64,000 nt of DNA from Candidatus Rifleibacteriota bacterium (GTDB lineage: Bacteria > Muiribacteriota > Ozemobacteria > Ozemobacterales > Ozemobacteraceae): positions 188,277 to 252,276 of the forward strand of contig JADFZL010000007.1 in the NCBI GenBank assembly GCA_015232575.1. The letters are read 5' to 3'. Position numbers and translations under genes: made by a program. Each line of letters opens with the position of its first letter. The first letter of the stretch is position 1. The notes beneath the pieces were generated by a model that saw only the letters and a list, made by a program, of their open reading frames with translations, had not been told where the DNA came from and did no database searches. Of this stretch, positions 8,791-18,023 are shown piece by piece.

Positions 8791-10668
8791 GTGATCCAAA
8801 CTGCTAATTTTGCAAGAAAATACCAGAAGTTAATTCTTACAGTTTTTTTGTCCTTAATTATTACCTCATCAGCATTGATTCTTTTTGGTGGTGGAATATT
8901 ATCAGCATGGTCACTTGACTGGCTTTGGAGCATAATTGGACCATTAAAAACTTCAAACGAAGAGTCAGTAATCGGCAAGCAGGTTGTAATCATCGGAGTT
9001 GACGAGAAAACCCTGTTTAAGCTGCGGGGTGATAAATCCAGATTAAGTCGTGAGGTATATGCAAGGCTGATTCAAAAGCTCTCAGAAATGGGAGCCAGAA
9101 GAATCGGTCTTGACATCACATTTGATGAGGCCGGAAACGAGCTTGAAGATAAAGCTCTGTTCGATTCAGCAAAAAAGGCAGACAGGGTTGTTACAAACTG
9201 CTATCTTGCGAACAGTGAAGATTTTACTAAAATATGGATATCAGGGCGTTCATTTTTCCGAAAAGTTGCAAAAGCCGAAGGATTTGCAGACTTTCCGCTG
9301 GATTTTGACCGTGATCATTTCATAAGAAGAGTCAGATTGTACTATCCCCGTGGCGAATTACCATGCAGGATTGCTTTTTCGGTAGCTCTTTATCTTTCGG
9401 ATATTGGCGCCAGACCAGAAGATGCTGTTTATGATGGGAGTGCGGTAGAACTTCCTGCTCCAATTTCTTCCGAGCGGATAAGAATACCGCTTGACTATCG
9501 TGGATTGGCATTAGTAGGCTTTCTCGGCGGGGCCGGGTCACTTGAAACTTTTTCGGCACTTGATCTGCTTGAGGACAGAATTCCGATTGAGAAAATCAGA
9601 GACAAAATCGCTCTAATAGGTGGCACGGCTGCAGAATTAAGAGACTCTTTCCATACACCATTTGCCCGCAAAGGTGAAATGCCTGGAGTTGAACTGCATG
9701 GGCATCTTCTTGAGTGCCTTCTTGCAGGAAAATTCATAAGGGAGATTACAGGTCCTTATTGGTGGTTGTCTCTAATATTGATGACAGTTACTTTTTCGCT
9801 AATTACGGTATACACAAGCCCCTTGAAAGGTGCAATTTTCTCAATCTCTTTTTCATTCCTTCAATTTCCGCTTGTACCTTACATGTTTGCATCGCAGGGA
9901 ATTTTCATCAACCCATTTGATATCTGGGGATGCGTTGCACTTTCGTGGATTTCAGCAATTCTTTCAAATGATATTATTCTGCGTCGTGAGAAAAGCACGA
10001 TTACCAAGCTTTTCCGTCAGTATGTCTCACCGAATCTGCTGCGCGAACTCCTTGAAAATCCTGAAAGCATAGCTCTTGGAGGGGCAAAAAGAGAGGCAGT
10101 GGTTTTGTTTGCAGATATACGCGGCTTTACCAGCGTTTGTGAGGAGCGCCCTCCTGAAGAGGTTATCAATCTTCTGAACAAATATTTCAACATTGTTTCA
10201 CAGAAAATATTTGAAAATGGCGGAGTGGTTGATAAATACATTGGCGATGGAATGATGGCTTTTTTCGGAATTCCGATCTATCACGGAAATGAAGCAGAAA
10301 ACTCTGTAAGAAGTGCTATTCAGATGCTGAGCGAATTGAGAAAGTTTAATGCTGGCATTGATGGAAAAGAGGAGTTTTCCTTTAAAAATATCGGAATTGG
10401 AATTCATGGCGGTGTTGTTGTTGTTGGCAACGTTGGCAGTGATAAGCATCAGGAATACACAATCCTTGGAGATACGGTGAATGTCGCTTCAAGACTTGAG
10501 GCGCTTTCTCAGAAAGATGAAATCCTTATTTCATCATGGATAAAAGAAAGACTGCCGGAAGGCAAATTCAAACTCAAGTCCATGGGTGATGTAAAAGTTA
10601 AGGGTCGCAAGAGTCATGTCCACGGATATCAGGTTCTTGGTGAAAACATAAATACCAATATTACATAA
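8791..10668 (+). CDS. CHASE2 domain class III adenylate/guanylate cyclase
   Basis: 625 aa. The GTG at 8791 is used because GGGGAG precedes it by 6 nt; a GTG at 8767 is in frame but lies inside the hairpin. One N-terminal membrane helix (about 10-32), an extracytoplasmic CHASE2 sensor (about 55-310, with VVIIGVDEKTL and GARRIGLDITFDEAG), then three membrane helices (about 322-392). The cytoplasmic catalytic domain (about 435-600) has LFADIRGFTSVCEER with the metal-binding Asp, DKYIGDGMMAFFG with the second Asp, and GDTVNVASRLEALS. It makes cyclic AMP or GMP; the specificity residues were not resolved. The upstream FecR lipoprotein is the likely sensory partner. Confidence 0.9.
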   Translation: MIQTANFARKYQKLILTVFLSLIITSSALILFGGGILSAWSLDWLWSIIGPLKTSNEESVIGKQVVIIGVDEKTLFKLRGDKSRLSREVYARLIQKLSEMGARRIGLDITFDEAGNELEDKALFDSAKKADRVVTNCYLANSEDFTKIWISGRSFFRKVAKAEGFADFPLDFDRDHFIRRVRLYYPRGELPCRIAFSVALYLSDIGARPEDAVYDGSAVELPAPISSERIRIPLDYRGLALVGFLGGAGSLETFSALDLLEDRIPIEKIRDKIALIGGTAAELRDSFHTPFARKGEMPGVELHGHLLECLLAGKFIREITGPYWWLSLILMTVTFSLITVYTSPLKGAIFSISFSFLQFPLVPYMFASQGIFINPFDIWGCVALSWISAILSNDIILRREKSTITKLFRQYVSPNLLRELLENPESIALGGAKREAVVLFADIRGFTSVCEERPPEEVINLLNKYFNIVSQKIFENGGVVDKYIGDGMMAFFGIPIYHGNEAENSVRSAIQMLSELRKFNAGIDGKEEFSFKNIGIGIHGGVVVVGNVGSDKHQEYTILGDTVNVASRLEALSQKDEILISSWIKERLPEGKFKLKSMGDVKVKGRKSHVHGYQVLGENINTNIT

Positions 10669-10731
10669 TTTGATAATATCGTTTTCTGCCAACGGTATGC
10701 ATAATTATTAAGATCTATTTTTTTCCTGTAG

Positions 10732-10751
10732 GGGCTTGATTTATCAAGCCC
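10732..10751. repeat. Short palindromic hairpin
   Basis: GGGCTTGA, loop TTTA, TCAAGCCC: perfect 8-bp stem. There is no T-run after it. It overlaps the leader of the methyltransferase gene. Similar 'GGGGCTTGAT' palindromes occur as dispersed repeats in other bacteria. Confidence 0.6.
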
Positions 10752-10787
10752 GGATTGACACTCGAATTAATTGGGATTGGTATAATA

Positions 10788-11552
10788 ATGCCGAATAGCC
10801 GGAAAATAATCAGTTCCATGCTGCGTGAAGGCGAGCGAATTGATGAATTGTCTGTTCCGCCGTGGAAGATAATTCAAAAGACTGATGGAACTGCTTTTTC
10901 GGTTGATACGGTGCTTCTTGTTGATTTTGCAGAAGTCGAAGATGAAAATCTGAAAATTGCAGATTTAGGCTCTGGAAGCGGGATCATCTCGTTTCTGATC
11001 AGAGAAAAGTTTAAGAATCCGGAACTTACAGGGTTTGAAATTCTTCCAGAGATGCACGAGTTGGCAGAAAGAAACTTGCTGTTGAACGATTCTCCGTCGG
11101 GAATCAATTTTAGGTGTTTTGATGTTTGTAAAATAGTGCAGGAATACAAGGCAGAGTCTTTCGATCTTGTACTTTCAAATCCGCCGTATTATAAAATCGG
11201 CAGAGGAAAAATATCTCCATCGAAGAATCGCGCCCATGCACGTCATGAAGTTTCTGGAAAACTCGGCGATTTCGTTTCGGCATCGTCACATCTTGTGAAA
11301 TCCGCCGGAAGAATAATTTTTATTCTTCCGGCGGAGCGTTGTACAGAAGCGATAGAACTTTTCTCGAAAAAAAGCGTCGTCTGTTGCAGACAACGCTTTG
11401 TAAGACCGTTTGAATCAGTTCAACCAAATCTTGTGCTTCTCGAATTCAGAAAATCAGATGTTGCTATTGATTTTCAAAAACTCCCAGACTTGATAATAAG
11501 AGACAGAAATCGCTCATTCACCAAAGAAATGACAAAGATCTATGAGGATTAA
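10788..11552 (+). CDS. N6-adenine methyltransferase, TrmN6 (tRNA1-Val A37) family
   Basis: 254 aa from ATG 10788; a TTG at 10755 would overlap the hairpin and an ATG at 10818 is also possible, as no clear SD decides. The Rossmann SAM site is IADLGSGSGIISFL near residue 60, and the catalytic motif is LSNPPYYKIG near residue 138, the NPPY of N6-adenine methyltransferases. SKNRAHARHE follows as in the TrmN6 family, which methylates A37 of tRNA1(Val). The start VDTVLLVDFA also fits that family. Substrate is inferred from family only. Confidence 0.82.
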   Translation: MPNSRKIISSMLREGERIDELSVPPWKIIQKTDGTAFSVDTVLLVDFAEVEDENLKIADLGSGSGIISFLIREKFKNPELTGFEILPEMHELAERNLLLNDSPSGINFRCFDVCKIVQEYKAESFDLVLSNPPYYKIGRGKISPSKNRAHARHEVSGKLGDFVSASSHLVKSAGRIIFILPAERCTEAIELFSKKSVVCCRQRFVRPFESVQPNLVLLEFRKSDVAIDFQKLPDLIIRDRNRSFTKEMTKIYED

Positions 11553-11861
11553 AGTCCCATCCAATAAACCGCTCGATCAATGGTCTCCTAAATATTTTCA
11601 GCAAATTTGCTGAAGCAAAGAGAAATCTCACGCAGAGACGCAGACTTTTTATATCTGCTCAACAACATTGCTGCAGTCTCCAAAAATCACCATTAATCCC
11701 CACAAATCAAAAACCTTGAATCCCTAAAATCAGCACCAATCAACATAAATCAAAAATCAAAAATCTTAAACCTTGAATCTTGAATCTTAAATCTTGAAAT
11801 CTGCGTAATCTGCGGAAAAAAATCTTTGCTTGTCTTTTCTTTTACTATGACTGATAAGACA
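11553..11861. repeat. Intergenic spacer with dispersed repeats R3 and R4
   Basis: No gene seen. It holds an 18-bp perfect palindrome (11597-11614, TTCAGCAAA/TTTGCTGAA), a short copy of repeat R3 (11624-11645, CTCACGCAGAGACGCAGAC), and repeat R4 (about 11700-11850): AT-rich iterations of 'CTTGAATCTT' followed by AATCTGCGTAATCTGCGG, A-run and TTTCTTTT. R4 recurs nearly identically at 31254-31372. Confidence 0.7.
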
Positions 11862-13274
11862 CTAAAAATCTTTGAAATCCGGGTCACCCGGCAGCGGAAT
11901 TATTTCGCTAGGCTTTTTACCTTTGGTATCAGGTCTTTTTACTTCACGCACGGTTTCAAGTTCAACCTTCGGCGGCTCTTCATGTGTTTTAACAGTTTGT
12001 TCATGATCCGTTACTGTTGGAGTAATTTCACGCTCATGTTTTAGAGTTGTTTTGGGAGCTGCTTCCTTGTGCCGGGTATTTTTCTGAAATCTGTTTTTCT
12101 GTTCGATTTTATTGACTGTTTCGATTTTTTTCTGTGGAGTGTGAAAACTTGATTGGACCTGTTCGGCGGCAGGCAGATCGGAATCTCCACTGATAAGCAG
12201 AAGGTTTTGAATAAAGTTTTTCAGAGAAGAGTTCTCTGAGATATCTTTTGATGCTTCGGCAATGTGCTGAGCTGATCTGGCAGATTGCATGATTATCACG
12301 TTCATATTTGCCATGGCTCTGTTGATCTGTTCAATGCCTGAGGCCTGTTCTTTTGATGCGGAAGCAATCTGATCAATCAATTCGGAAATTTTTGAAAAAC
12401 CATTCAGCAGTCTGGTAAAAGCATCCTGATTCGCTTTTACGATCTGACTTCCATTTTTTACCTTGGTAAGTGTTGATTCAATGAGACTCGCAGTGTTTTT
12501 TGCGGCCTCCGCACTTCTCATTGCGAGATTTCGTACTTCATCAGCGACAACAGCGAAACCAGCTCCTGCGGAGCCTGCTCTTGCAGCTTCTACTGCTGCG
12601 TTAAGTGCGAGCAGGTTTGTCTGAAAAGCAATCTCATCAATAGTTTTAATAATCCTTGAAGTGTCTTCTGATGCTTTTGAAATTTCAACCATGGCATGTA
12701 CAAGTTGATCCATTTCTCTGTTTGTTTCTTCCACAACCTCGTTGGTTTCAACCATCATATTTCCGGCAGAAATGGTGTTTTCATTATTGCGTTTTGTCAT
12801 GGCGGACATCTCTTCGAGTGCAGATGCTGTTTCAGCTACACTTGAGGCCTGACTGGCAGTTCCCTTCGCAAGTTGTTCGCCTGTGGAGTAAATTTTGACA
12901 GTGTCTGAAAACATTTTTTCAGCATTTTCACTTATGAGTCTTGATATTCCTGATAATTCAGCTACTGTTGAATTGATCACGAAAAAGCTGATCAATGAAA
13001 AAACAATAAAAAGAACCAGCGCAAAAAAGGCAATTTTATATTGGAATTCCTCAAAATTTGTGTTCAGATGTTTTGAAATTTCTGTCGCGGCGTTCTGTTC
13101 TGTTAGCTTATTTGCACCAGCAACCTCAATAATCGACTTTGAAATGTCAGAAGAAATACCTTGAAATGAGCTTGAAATTGGTGAAAATATGCCGAAAAAT
13201 ACAATTAATAACAACAGGAAAAAAGAAATAGTTGAAGTGAATATCAGTTTTTTGCGAATGTTAACAGATGCCAT
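11862..13274 (-). CDS. Methyl-accepting chemotaxis protein
   Basis: 470 aa from the ATG at 13274, which has AAGGAG 7 nt upstream; the longer frame to 13310 lacks one. An N-terminal membrane helix (about 8-32), a short periplasmic part of about 70 residues, a second helix (about 95-117), then the cytoplasmic coiled coil. The signalling tip is [20 protein letters not shown] with [15 protein letters not shown], binding CheA/CheW. The C-terminal 100 residues form a charged, probably flexible tail ending GDPDFKDF; the last five residues (DFKDF) resemble the CheR-docking pentapeptide with Phe in place of Trp. The tiny sensor suggests it senses through the membrane or via a partner. Confidence 0.93.
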   Translation of the reverse strand: MASVNIRKKLIFTSTISFFLLLLIVFFGIFSPISSSFQGISSDISKSIIEVAGANKLTEQNAATEISKHLNTNFEEFQYKIAFFALVLFIVFSLISFFVINSTVAELSGISRLISENAEKMFSDTVKIYSTGEQLAKGTASQASSVAETASALEEMSAMTKRNNENTISAGNMMVETNEVVEETNREMDQLVHAMVEISKASEDTSRIIKTIDEIAFQTNLLALNAAVEAARAGSAGAGFAVVADEVRNLAMRSAEAAKNTASLIESTLTKVKNGSQIVKANQDAFTRLLNGFSKISELIDQIASASKEQASGIEQINRAMANMNVIIMQSARSAQHIAEASKDISENSSLKNFIQNLLLISGDSDLPAAEQVQSSFHTPQKKIETVNKIEQKNRFQKNTRHKEAAPKTTLKHEREITPTVTDHEQTVKTHEEPPKVELETVREVKRPDTKGKKPSEIIPLPGDPDFKDF

Positions 13275-13475
13275 AAGTTTCTCCTTGCGCTGCCTGTTGG
13301 AATTCTTCAAAAAATTCAGAAAGAACTTTACTGCATATCAAAAAATAATATATCCTTATTCTGGGAATTATTCAACTTTCATAAATTGAATTTTGCAAGC
13401 TCAATGGAATGGAATTTTCATCTTTTATGAGGTTTTTAACAGTGTTAATTACTGAAAAGACCTTCTAATTCAAGT

Positions 13476-13900
13476 GTTAGAACACAAAGTGTTCTAACGG
13501 GTGAGGCGGTCGAACTTGTTTGGCAGTTGCAATAGGGCAGTGCGGCTCATTACATGGCGGAGAGCACAAAGTGCTCGACCGCGGGAAGTGAGTCGGTCGA
13601 ACTTGTTTGGCAGTTGCAATAGGGCAGTGCGGCTCATTACATGGCGGAGAGCACAAAGTGCTCGACCGCGGGGAGTGAGTCGGTCGAACTTGTTTGACCG
13701 ATGCAATAGGGCAGTGCGGCTCATTACATGGCGGAGAGCACAAAGTGCTCGACCGCGGGGAGTGAGGCGGTCGAACTTGTTCGACAGTTGCAATAGGACA
13801 GTGCGGCTCAGTACATGGCGGAGAGCACAAAGTGCTCGACCGCGGGGAGTGAGTCGGTCGAACTTGTTCGACCGACGAGAGGGGGCGCGTGCCCCCTCTC
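13476..13900 (+). repeat. Tandem array of the hairpin element (87-bp unit), copy C
   Basis: The array opens with a variant hairpin I, GTTAGAACAC/AAA/GTGTTCTAAC (13476-13498). Four units beginning GCGGAGAGCAC follow at 13557, 13644, 13731 and 13818, exactly 87 bp apart. Each holds hairpin I, CGGGGAGTGAG (one unit CGGGAAGTGAG) and a hairpin II-like stretch; the first units also carry a linker TTGCAATAGGGCAGTGCGG and CTCATTACATG. Only the last unit has a perfect hairpin II (13853-13876, GTCGGTCGAAC/GTTCGACCGAC) and hairpin III (13877-13900, 10 bp, GCGT loop). Because 87 is divisible by 3, long spurious frames run through it on both strands. The hybrid kinase gene starts 17 nt later. Confidence 0.9.
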
Positions 13901-13916
13901 TAAATAGGACAATAAA

Positions 13917-16900
13917 ATGAATAATATTAGTATTGGTAAGAAGATGCTGCTTATTGGCATTTTGATCGTAATTACGGCTTCGTTTATTGCCCACACGGGT
14001 ATTACAAGGCTGAAATTCGCCGCAGACGGATTTGAAACTATTTCTGAAAAAACCTTTCCGAGATTAATTCTGGTTTCAGATACTGAGCTGGAATTGCTTG
14101 AAATGATCAGAACTGAAAAAAACCTTCTTTTGAGTGAACTTGATATTGATGTTTCTAAATATTGTGGTGAAATGAACCGCCTTAACGCAAGAATAAGTGA
14201 ACTTATTGAAAAGCTGAAAAACACTTCTGCTGTTCATGAAGTTGAAGTAATTGATTCATTCACTAAAGAATTTCAGAAAATAGTAGATAATCAATCTGAA
14301 TTCCTGGCTCTCGCTTCGGAAAAAAGCCTTTTTAAAGCGAGAACTCACTACGTAAACGAAGCCTCAGACAAGTTATTGAAAATAGATTCTCTTATCAGAA
14401 AAGCTTTTGATTCAGGAGCTTCAGAATCTGAACCACTTACTATTGCCAGCTTGTCATTGGTTCTTGCAGATATCAATCACCTTCATTCCATTATTTACGA
14501 GCATCTGGTTCTCAGAGATGAAAAAAAAGTCTGCAATCATATAACGCAGCAAGATATCTTGAAGAACAAGATAAAGTCAGAACTAGACGACCTTTCAAGG
14601 TATTCTGGAAATAATGCAAAGCTTTTATTGACTCATAGTACCATTATTTTTGCGGACTATTGTTCTGTTCTCACTAGTGTTCTTGCTATGTGTGCTGGAA
14701 ATGCCGAACAGAAAGCCAGAATTCTTTCAAATGAATTCAGAAGAAAATCCTATATTGAATGCCAGCTAATACTGAATAAATTGAAAGCCCATTATTCAGA
14801 AGAAATGGAAACAGTAAGGAATAACCAGAAAAAATCAGTCGATTTTGCCTCGCTGAATATTACATTTTCCGCATTTCTGGGTTGCGGAGTCCTTCTCCTG
14901 CTGCTTTTTATTATCGTAAAATCATTTGTGCCGCCTATATATGAAATGCTGAAAATTGCATCGGGCGTAGCTCAAGGAGAAATATCCGTTAAACTTGATC
15001 TGCAGCGGACAGATGAAATAGGTCTTCTTGCAGAATCATTAAATAGAATGATTGAATCTCTTCAGGCTATAGTACAACACGCTATTTCGATTTCTGATGG
15101 AAATTATGATGGAAAACTTCAGTTGCATTCCAAAAATGATCAACTTGGCATTGCTATAGGAAAAATGATAGGTTCATTGACAAAATTCAGGAATGAAGCA
15201 AATAAAAGAAACTGGATGGAAACCAGCACTTCCAGAATAATTGAATTGATTCAGGGTGTTCAGGATTTGCCGACGCTTGGGAATCTTATTCTTTCTGGAA
15301 TTGCCGAGGCAACTGGTTCGCAGATTGGCGCATTCCATCTTCTTCAGTCCGATGGAACCTACTTAATGGTCTCATCCTTTGCATTTGATTGCAGAAAGGC
15401 AATGAGTGCTTCTACCAAACCAGGCGAAAAAATTATCGGACAGGCGGTTCTTGAAAAGAAATTGCTTGTAATTTCTGATTTGCCTTCTGATTATATTTTC
15501 ATTCAATCCGGACTTGGAGAATCAACCCCCAAATTCCTTGTTATTGTACCATGCATCAGAGAAGGTGAAGTAAAATGTGTTATTGAACTTGGAACTTTCT
15601 CTTTCCCTGACAAAATGAAGACTACATTTTTACAGAGAATACAAGTCTATGTAGCAATTGCTGTTCATGATATCCAATCCAGAATGGCACTTTCAAAACT
15701 TCTTGAAGAGCAGAAAAAGCTTACTCATGAAATGGAAATTCAGAAGGAGGAAATGAAGCAGACTAATGAGCAGCTCGAACAGCAGACGATTAATCTCAAA
15801 CAGTCAGAAGAAGTTTTGCAATTCCAGCAGAGCGAGTTGCAGCGAACGAACAATGAACTTGAGGAAAGAGCTAATTTGATTGAGCGGAAAAAAGCTGAAA
15901 TAGAGAAACAGAACCTCGCATTGGAAAAAGCAAATCAGGAAATTAACGCGAAAGCAGAAGAACTTGAAACAATTAATACGTACAAGTCGGAATTTCTGGC
16001 AAATGTTTCTCATGAATTACGAACTCCTTTGAACAGCCTTCTTATTCTTTCTCAGCTTCTCATTGAAAATAAAGAAAAGAATCTTACAGAAAAGCAGATT
16101 GAATTCGTGAATGTAATCAATTCATCAGGCAGGGATCTGCTTACACTTATAAATGACATTCTTGATCTGACAAAGGTTGAAGCTGGAAAACTCAGATTGA
16201 ATGTCGGTGAAGTAAGGTTGAATGATGTTAAAGAAATACTCGAGGGAGTGTTCAAACCTCTTGCAGACCAGAAGCATTTAAATTTTAATATAAACTGCTC
16301 TGATGTTCCAGATATAATTGTTACTGATTGCCAGCGTCTTGAGCAGGTTCTCAAAAATCTTGTTTCCAATGCAATAAAATTTACTGAATCGGGCGAGGTT
16401 TCAATTGAAATTCTGAAAGCTACTGAAGAACAAATATTAAAAGCCGGATTGAAAATGCCTGAAAAGTCTCATTCAGAAATGATTGCATTCAATGTAAGAG
16501 ACACAGGTATAGGCATCCCGGAAGATAAACAGAAAATAGTCTTTGACGCATTTCAGCAGGCAGACGGTTCTACCAGCCGAAAATATGGTGGTACAGGCCT
16601 TGGATTAACCATCGCACGTGAACTTGTAGCTATTCTCTGTGGCGGTATTTTGCTTGAAAGCGTTCCAGGCAAGGGTTCAAAATTCTCTGTGATCATTCCA
16701 ACTGAAATTCCAAGAACAGAATATAAGACAATTGATCTTCAAAAGAAGAGCCATGCTATTGCTTCCCAGGAAAACAAAAGCATCTCTTCAAATTCTGAAA
16801 AATCTCCGGTAACAACGAAAAATACAGTTGAAAACCTGGTTTATATTGTTGAAGATGACAAAATGTTTTCTTCACTTCTCATGGAAGTTGCGATTGAGAA

Positions 16901-18023
16901 GTCATTTAAAGTTGAATGCGCTTTTTCAGGTAAGGAAGCGCTTGAAAAATTGAATGTCCAGATTCCTCAGGCAATTATTCTTGATATGACTCTGCCTGAC
17001 ATGACTGGCAGTGAGTTTCTTCAGAAGGCGAAGGAACTATATGAATTAAACCAGACAGCGGTACATGTTGTTTCGGCAAAAGACCCTGATGATGATCCAA
17101 TTCTGTCTGATATTGTCGGCTGGAAAACTAAGCCTGCAAGCAAGGATTCACTGGCTGAAATTTTCAACAGCGTTCAGATTGGCATGAACAAACCGTTTAA
17201 GAATGTTATTTTTGTCAGTGATGGAAATACATTCGATTCAAAAGAAGTTGAATTGGTCGAAATGTTAAGGAATTTTCCAATTAAATTATCGGTAAAAAAA
17301 TCTTTGAATGAAGCATTTGATTCGTCGAAATCAGAGCCGGTTGATGTTTTTGTTCTGAGCATAGACCCATCTGAAAATTCAAATATTGAAAAAATCAGGA
17401 ATTTCAGGGAAAATTCAGCGGACACTTCAATTCCAATAATTATTTATACTCATAAACATCTGGAAAATAAGGATGAACTGTTATTAAAAAAATATGCTGA
17501 CAGCATTGTTATAGATGGTCCTAAATCTTCAGAAAGACTGGAGGACGAAGTTAATCTTTTCCTGCATGCACTGAGAAGAAAAAATAAAAACGCTGTACCC
17601 GTCAACTCATTGTCAGAAGAAGAGAATGAAACCTTTTTCCGGGGCAGAAAAATTCTCGTTGTTGATGATGATATGAGGAATGTATTTGCACTTACCGGAA
17701 TCTTTGAGCAAAAAGGAGTTAAGGTAATTGCTGCCCCAACTGGAGGCGAGGCGATAAAAATTCTCAGAAGTGATCCCGGAATAGATCTTATACTGATGGA
17801 TATCATGATGCCGGAAATGGATGGATATGAAACCATCAGAAATATTCGTTCAGATGAAAAATTGTCCGAAATTCCGATCATTGCTTTGACAGCAAAAGCA
17901 ATGAAAGGTGACAGCACGAAGTGCTTCGATGCTGGTGCCAATGATTATCTTTCTAAGCCAGTTGATGTTACAAAACTGGTTTCAATTGCACGACTATGGA
18001 TTTCAGAGAAGAGAAAAAACTAA
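13917..18023 (+). CDS. Hybrid sensor histidine kinase with three receiver domains
   Basis: 1368 aa. Membrane helices at about 10-27 and 317-338 flank a helical sensor of roughly 290 residues. Then HAMP (about 340-395), a second HAMP-like stretch, GAF (about 435-585) and a long coiled coil (590-690). The HisKA box is NVSHELRTPLNSLL with phospho-acceptor His699. The ATPase domain (about 800-945) carries NLVSNAIKFTESG, DTGIGIP and GGTGLGLTIAREL. Receiver 1 has Asp1023 (ILDMTLPDMTG). Receiver 2 (about 1095-1215) has VFVLSIDPS with Ser where the acceptor Asp should be, so it is degenerate. Receiver 3 has Asp1295 (LMDIMMPEMDG). cheR follows with no gap, suggesting a shared function. Confidence 0.92.
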   Translation: MNNISIGKKMLLIGILIVITASFIAHTGITRLKFAADGFETISEKTFPRLILVSDTELELLEMIRTEKNLLLSELDIDVSKYCGEMNRLNARISELIEKLKNTSAVHEVEVIDSFTKEFQKIVDNQSEFLALASEKSLFKARTHYVNEASDKLLKIDSLIRKAFDSGASESEPLTIASLSLVLADINHLHSIIYEHLVLRDEKKVCNHITQQDILKNKIKSELDDLSRYSGNNAKLLLTHSTIIFADYCSVLTSVLAMCAGNAEQKARILSNEFRRKSYIECQLILNKLKAHYSEEMETVRNNQKKSVDFASLNITFSAFLGCGVLLLLLFIIVKSFVPPIYEMLKIASGVAQGEISVKLDLQRTDEIGLLAESLNRMIESLQAIVQHAISISDGNYDGKLQLHSKNDQLGIAIGKMIGSLTKFRNEANKRNWMETSTSRIIELIQGVQDLPTLGNLILSGIAEATGSQIGAFHLLQSDGTYLMVSSFAFDCRKAMSASTKPGEKIIGQAVLEKKLLVISDLPSDYIFIQSGLGESTPKFLVIVPCIREGEVKCVIELGTFSFPDKMKTTFLQRIQVYVAIAVHDIQSRMALSKLLEEQKKLTHEMEIQKEEMKQTNEQLEQQTINLKQSEEVLQFQQSELQRTNNELEERANLIERKKAEIEKQNLALEKANQEINAKAEELETINTYKSEFLANVSHELRTPLNSLLILSQLLIENKEKNLTEKQIEFVNVINSSGRDLLTLINDILDLTKVEAGKLRLNVGEVRLNDVKEILEGVFKPLADQKHLNFNINCSDVPDIIVTDCQRLEQVLKNLVSNAIKFTESGEVSIEILKATEEQILKAGLKMPEKSHSEMIAFNVRDTGIGIPEDKQKIVFDAFQQADGSTSRKYGGTGLGLTIARELVAILCGGILLESVPGKGSKFSVIIPTEIPRTEYKTIDLQKKSHAIASQENKSISSNSEKSPVTTKNTVENLVYIVEDDKMFSSLLMEVAIEKSFKVECAFSGKEALEKLNVQIPQAIILDMTLPDMTGSEFLQKAKELYELNQTAVHVVSAKDPDDDPILSDIVGWKTKPASKDSLAEIFNSVQIGMNKPFKNVIFVSDGNTFDSKEVELVEMLRNFPIKLSVKKSLNEAFDSSKSEPVDVFVLSIDPSENSNIEKIRNFRENSADTSIPIIIYTHKHLENKDELLLKKYADSIVIDGPKSSERLEDEVNLFLHALRRKNKNAVPVNSLSEEENETFFRGRKILVVDDDMRNVFALTGIFEQKGVKVIAAPTGGEAIKILRSDPGIDLILMDIMMPEMDGYETIRNIRSDEKLSEIPIIALTAKAMKGDSTKCFDAGANDYLSKPVDVTKLVSIARLWISEKRKN

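Noticed and set aside
13476..13900. CRISPR-like array
   Set aside because: Units are 87 bp and identical throughout, with no unique spacers, and no cas gene is present.
13477..13994. Coding frames of 117-166 codons on both strands in the hairpin array
   Set aside because: They arise because the 87-bp unit is a multiple of three; the translations are Arg-rich, repetitive and overlap each other on both strands.
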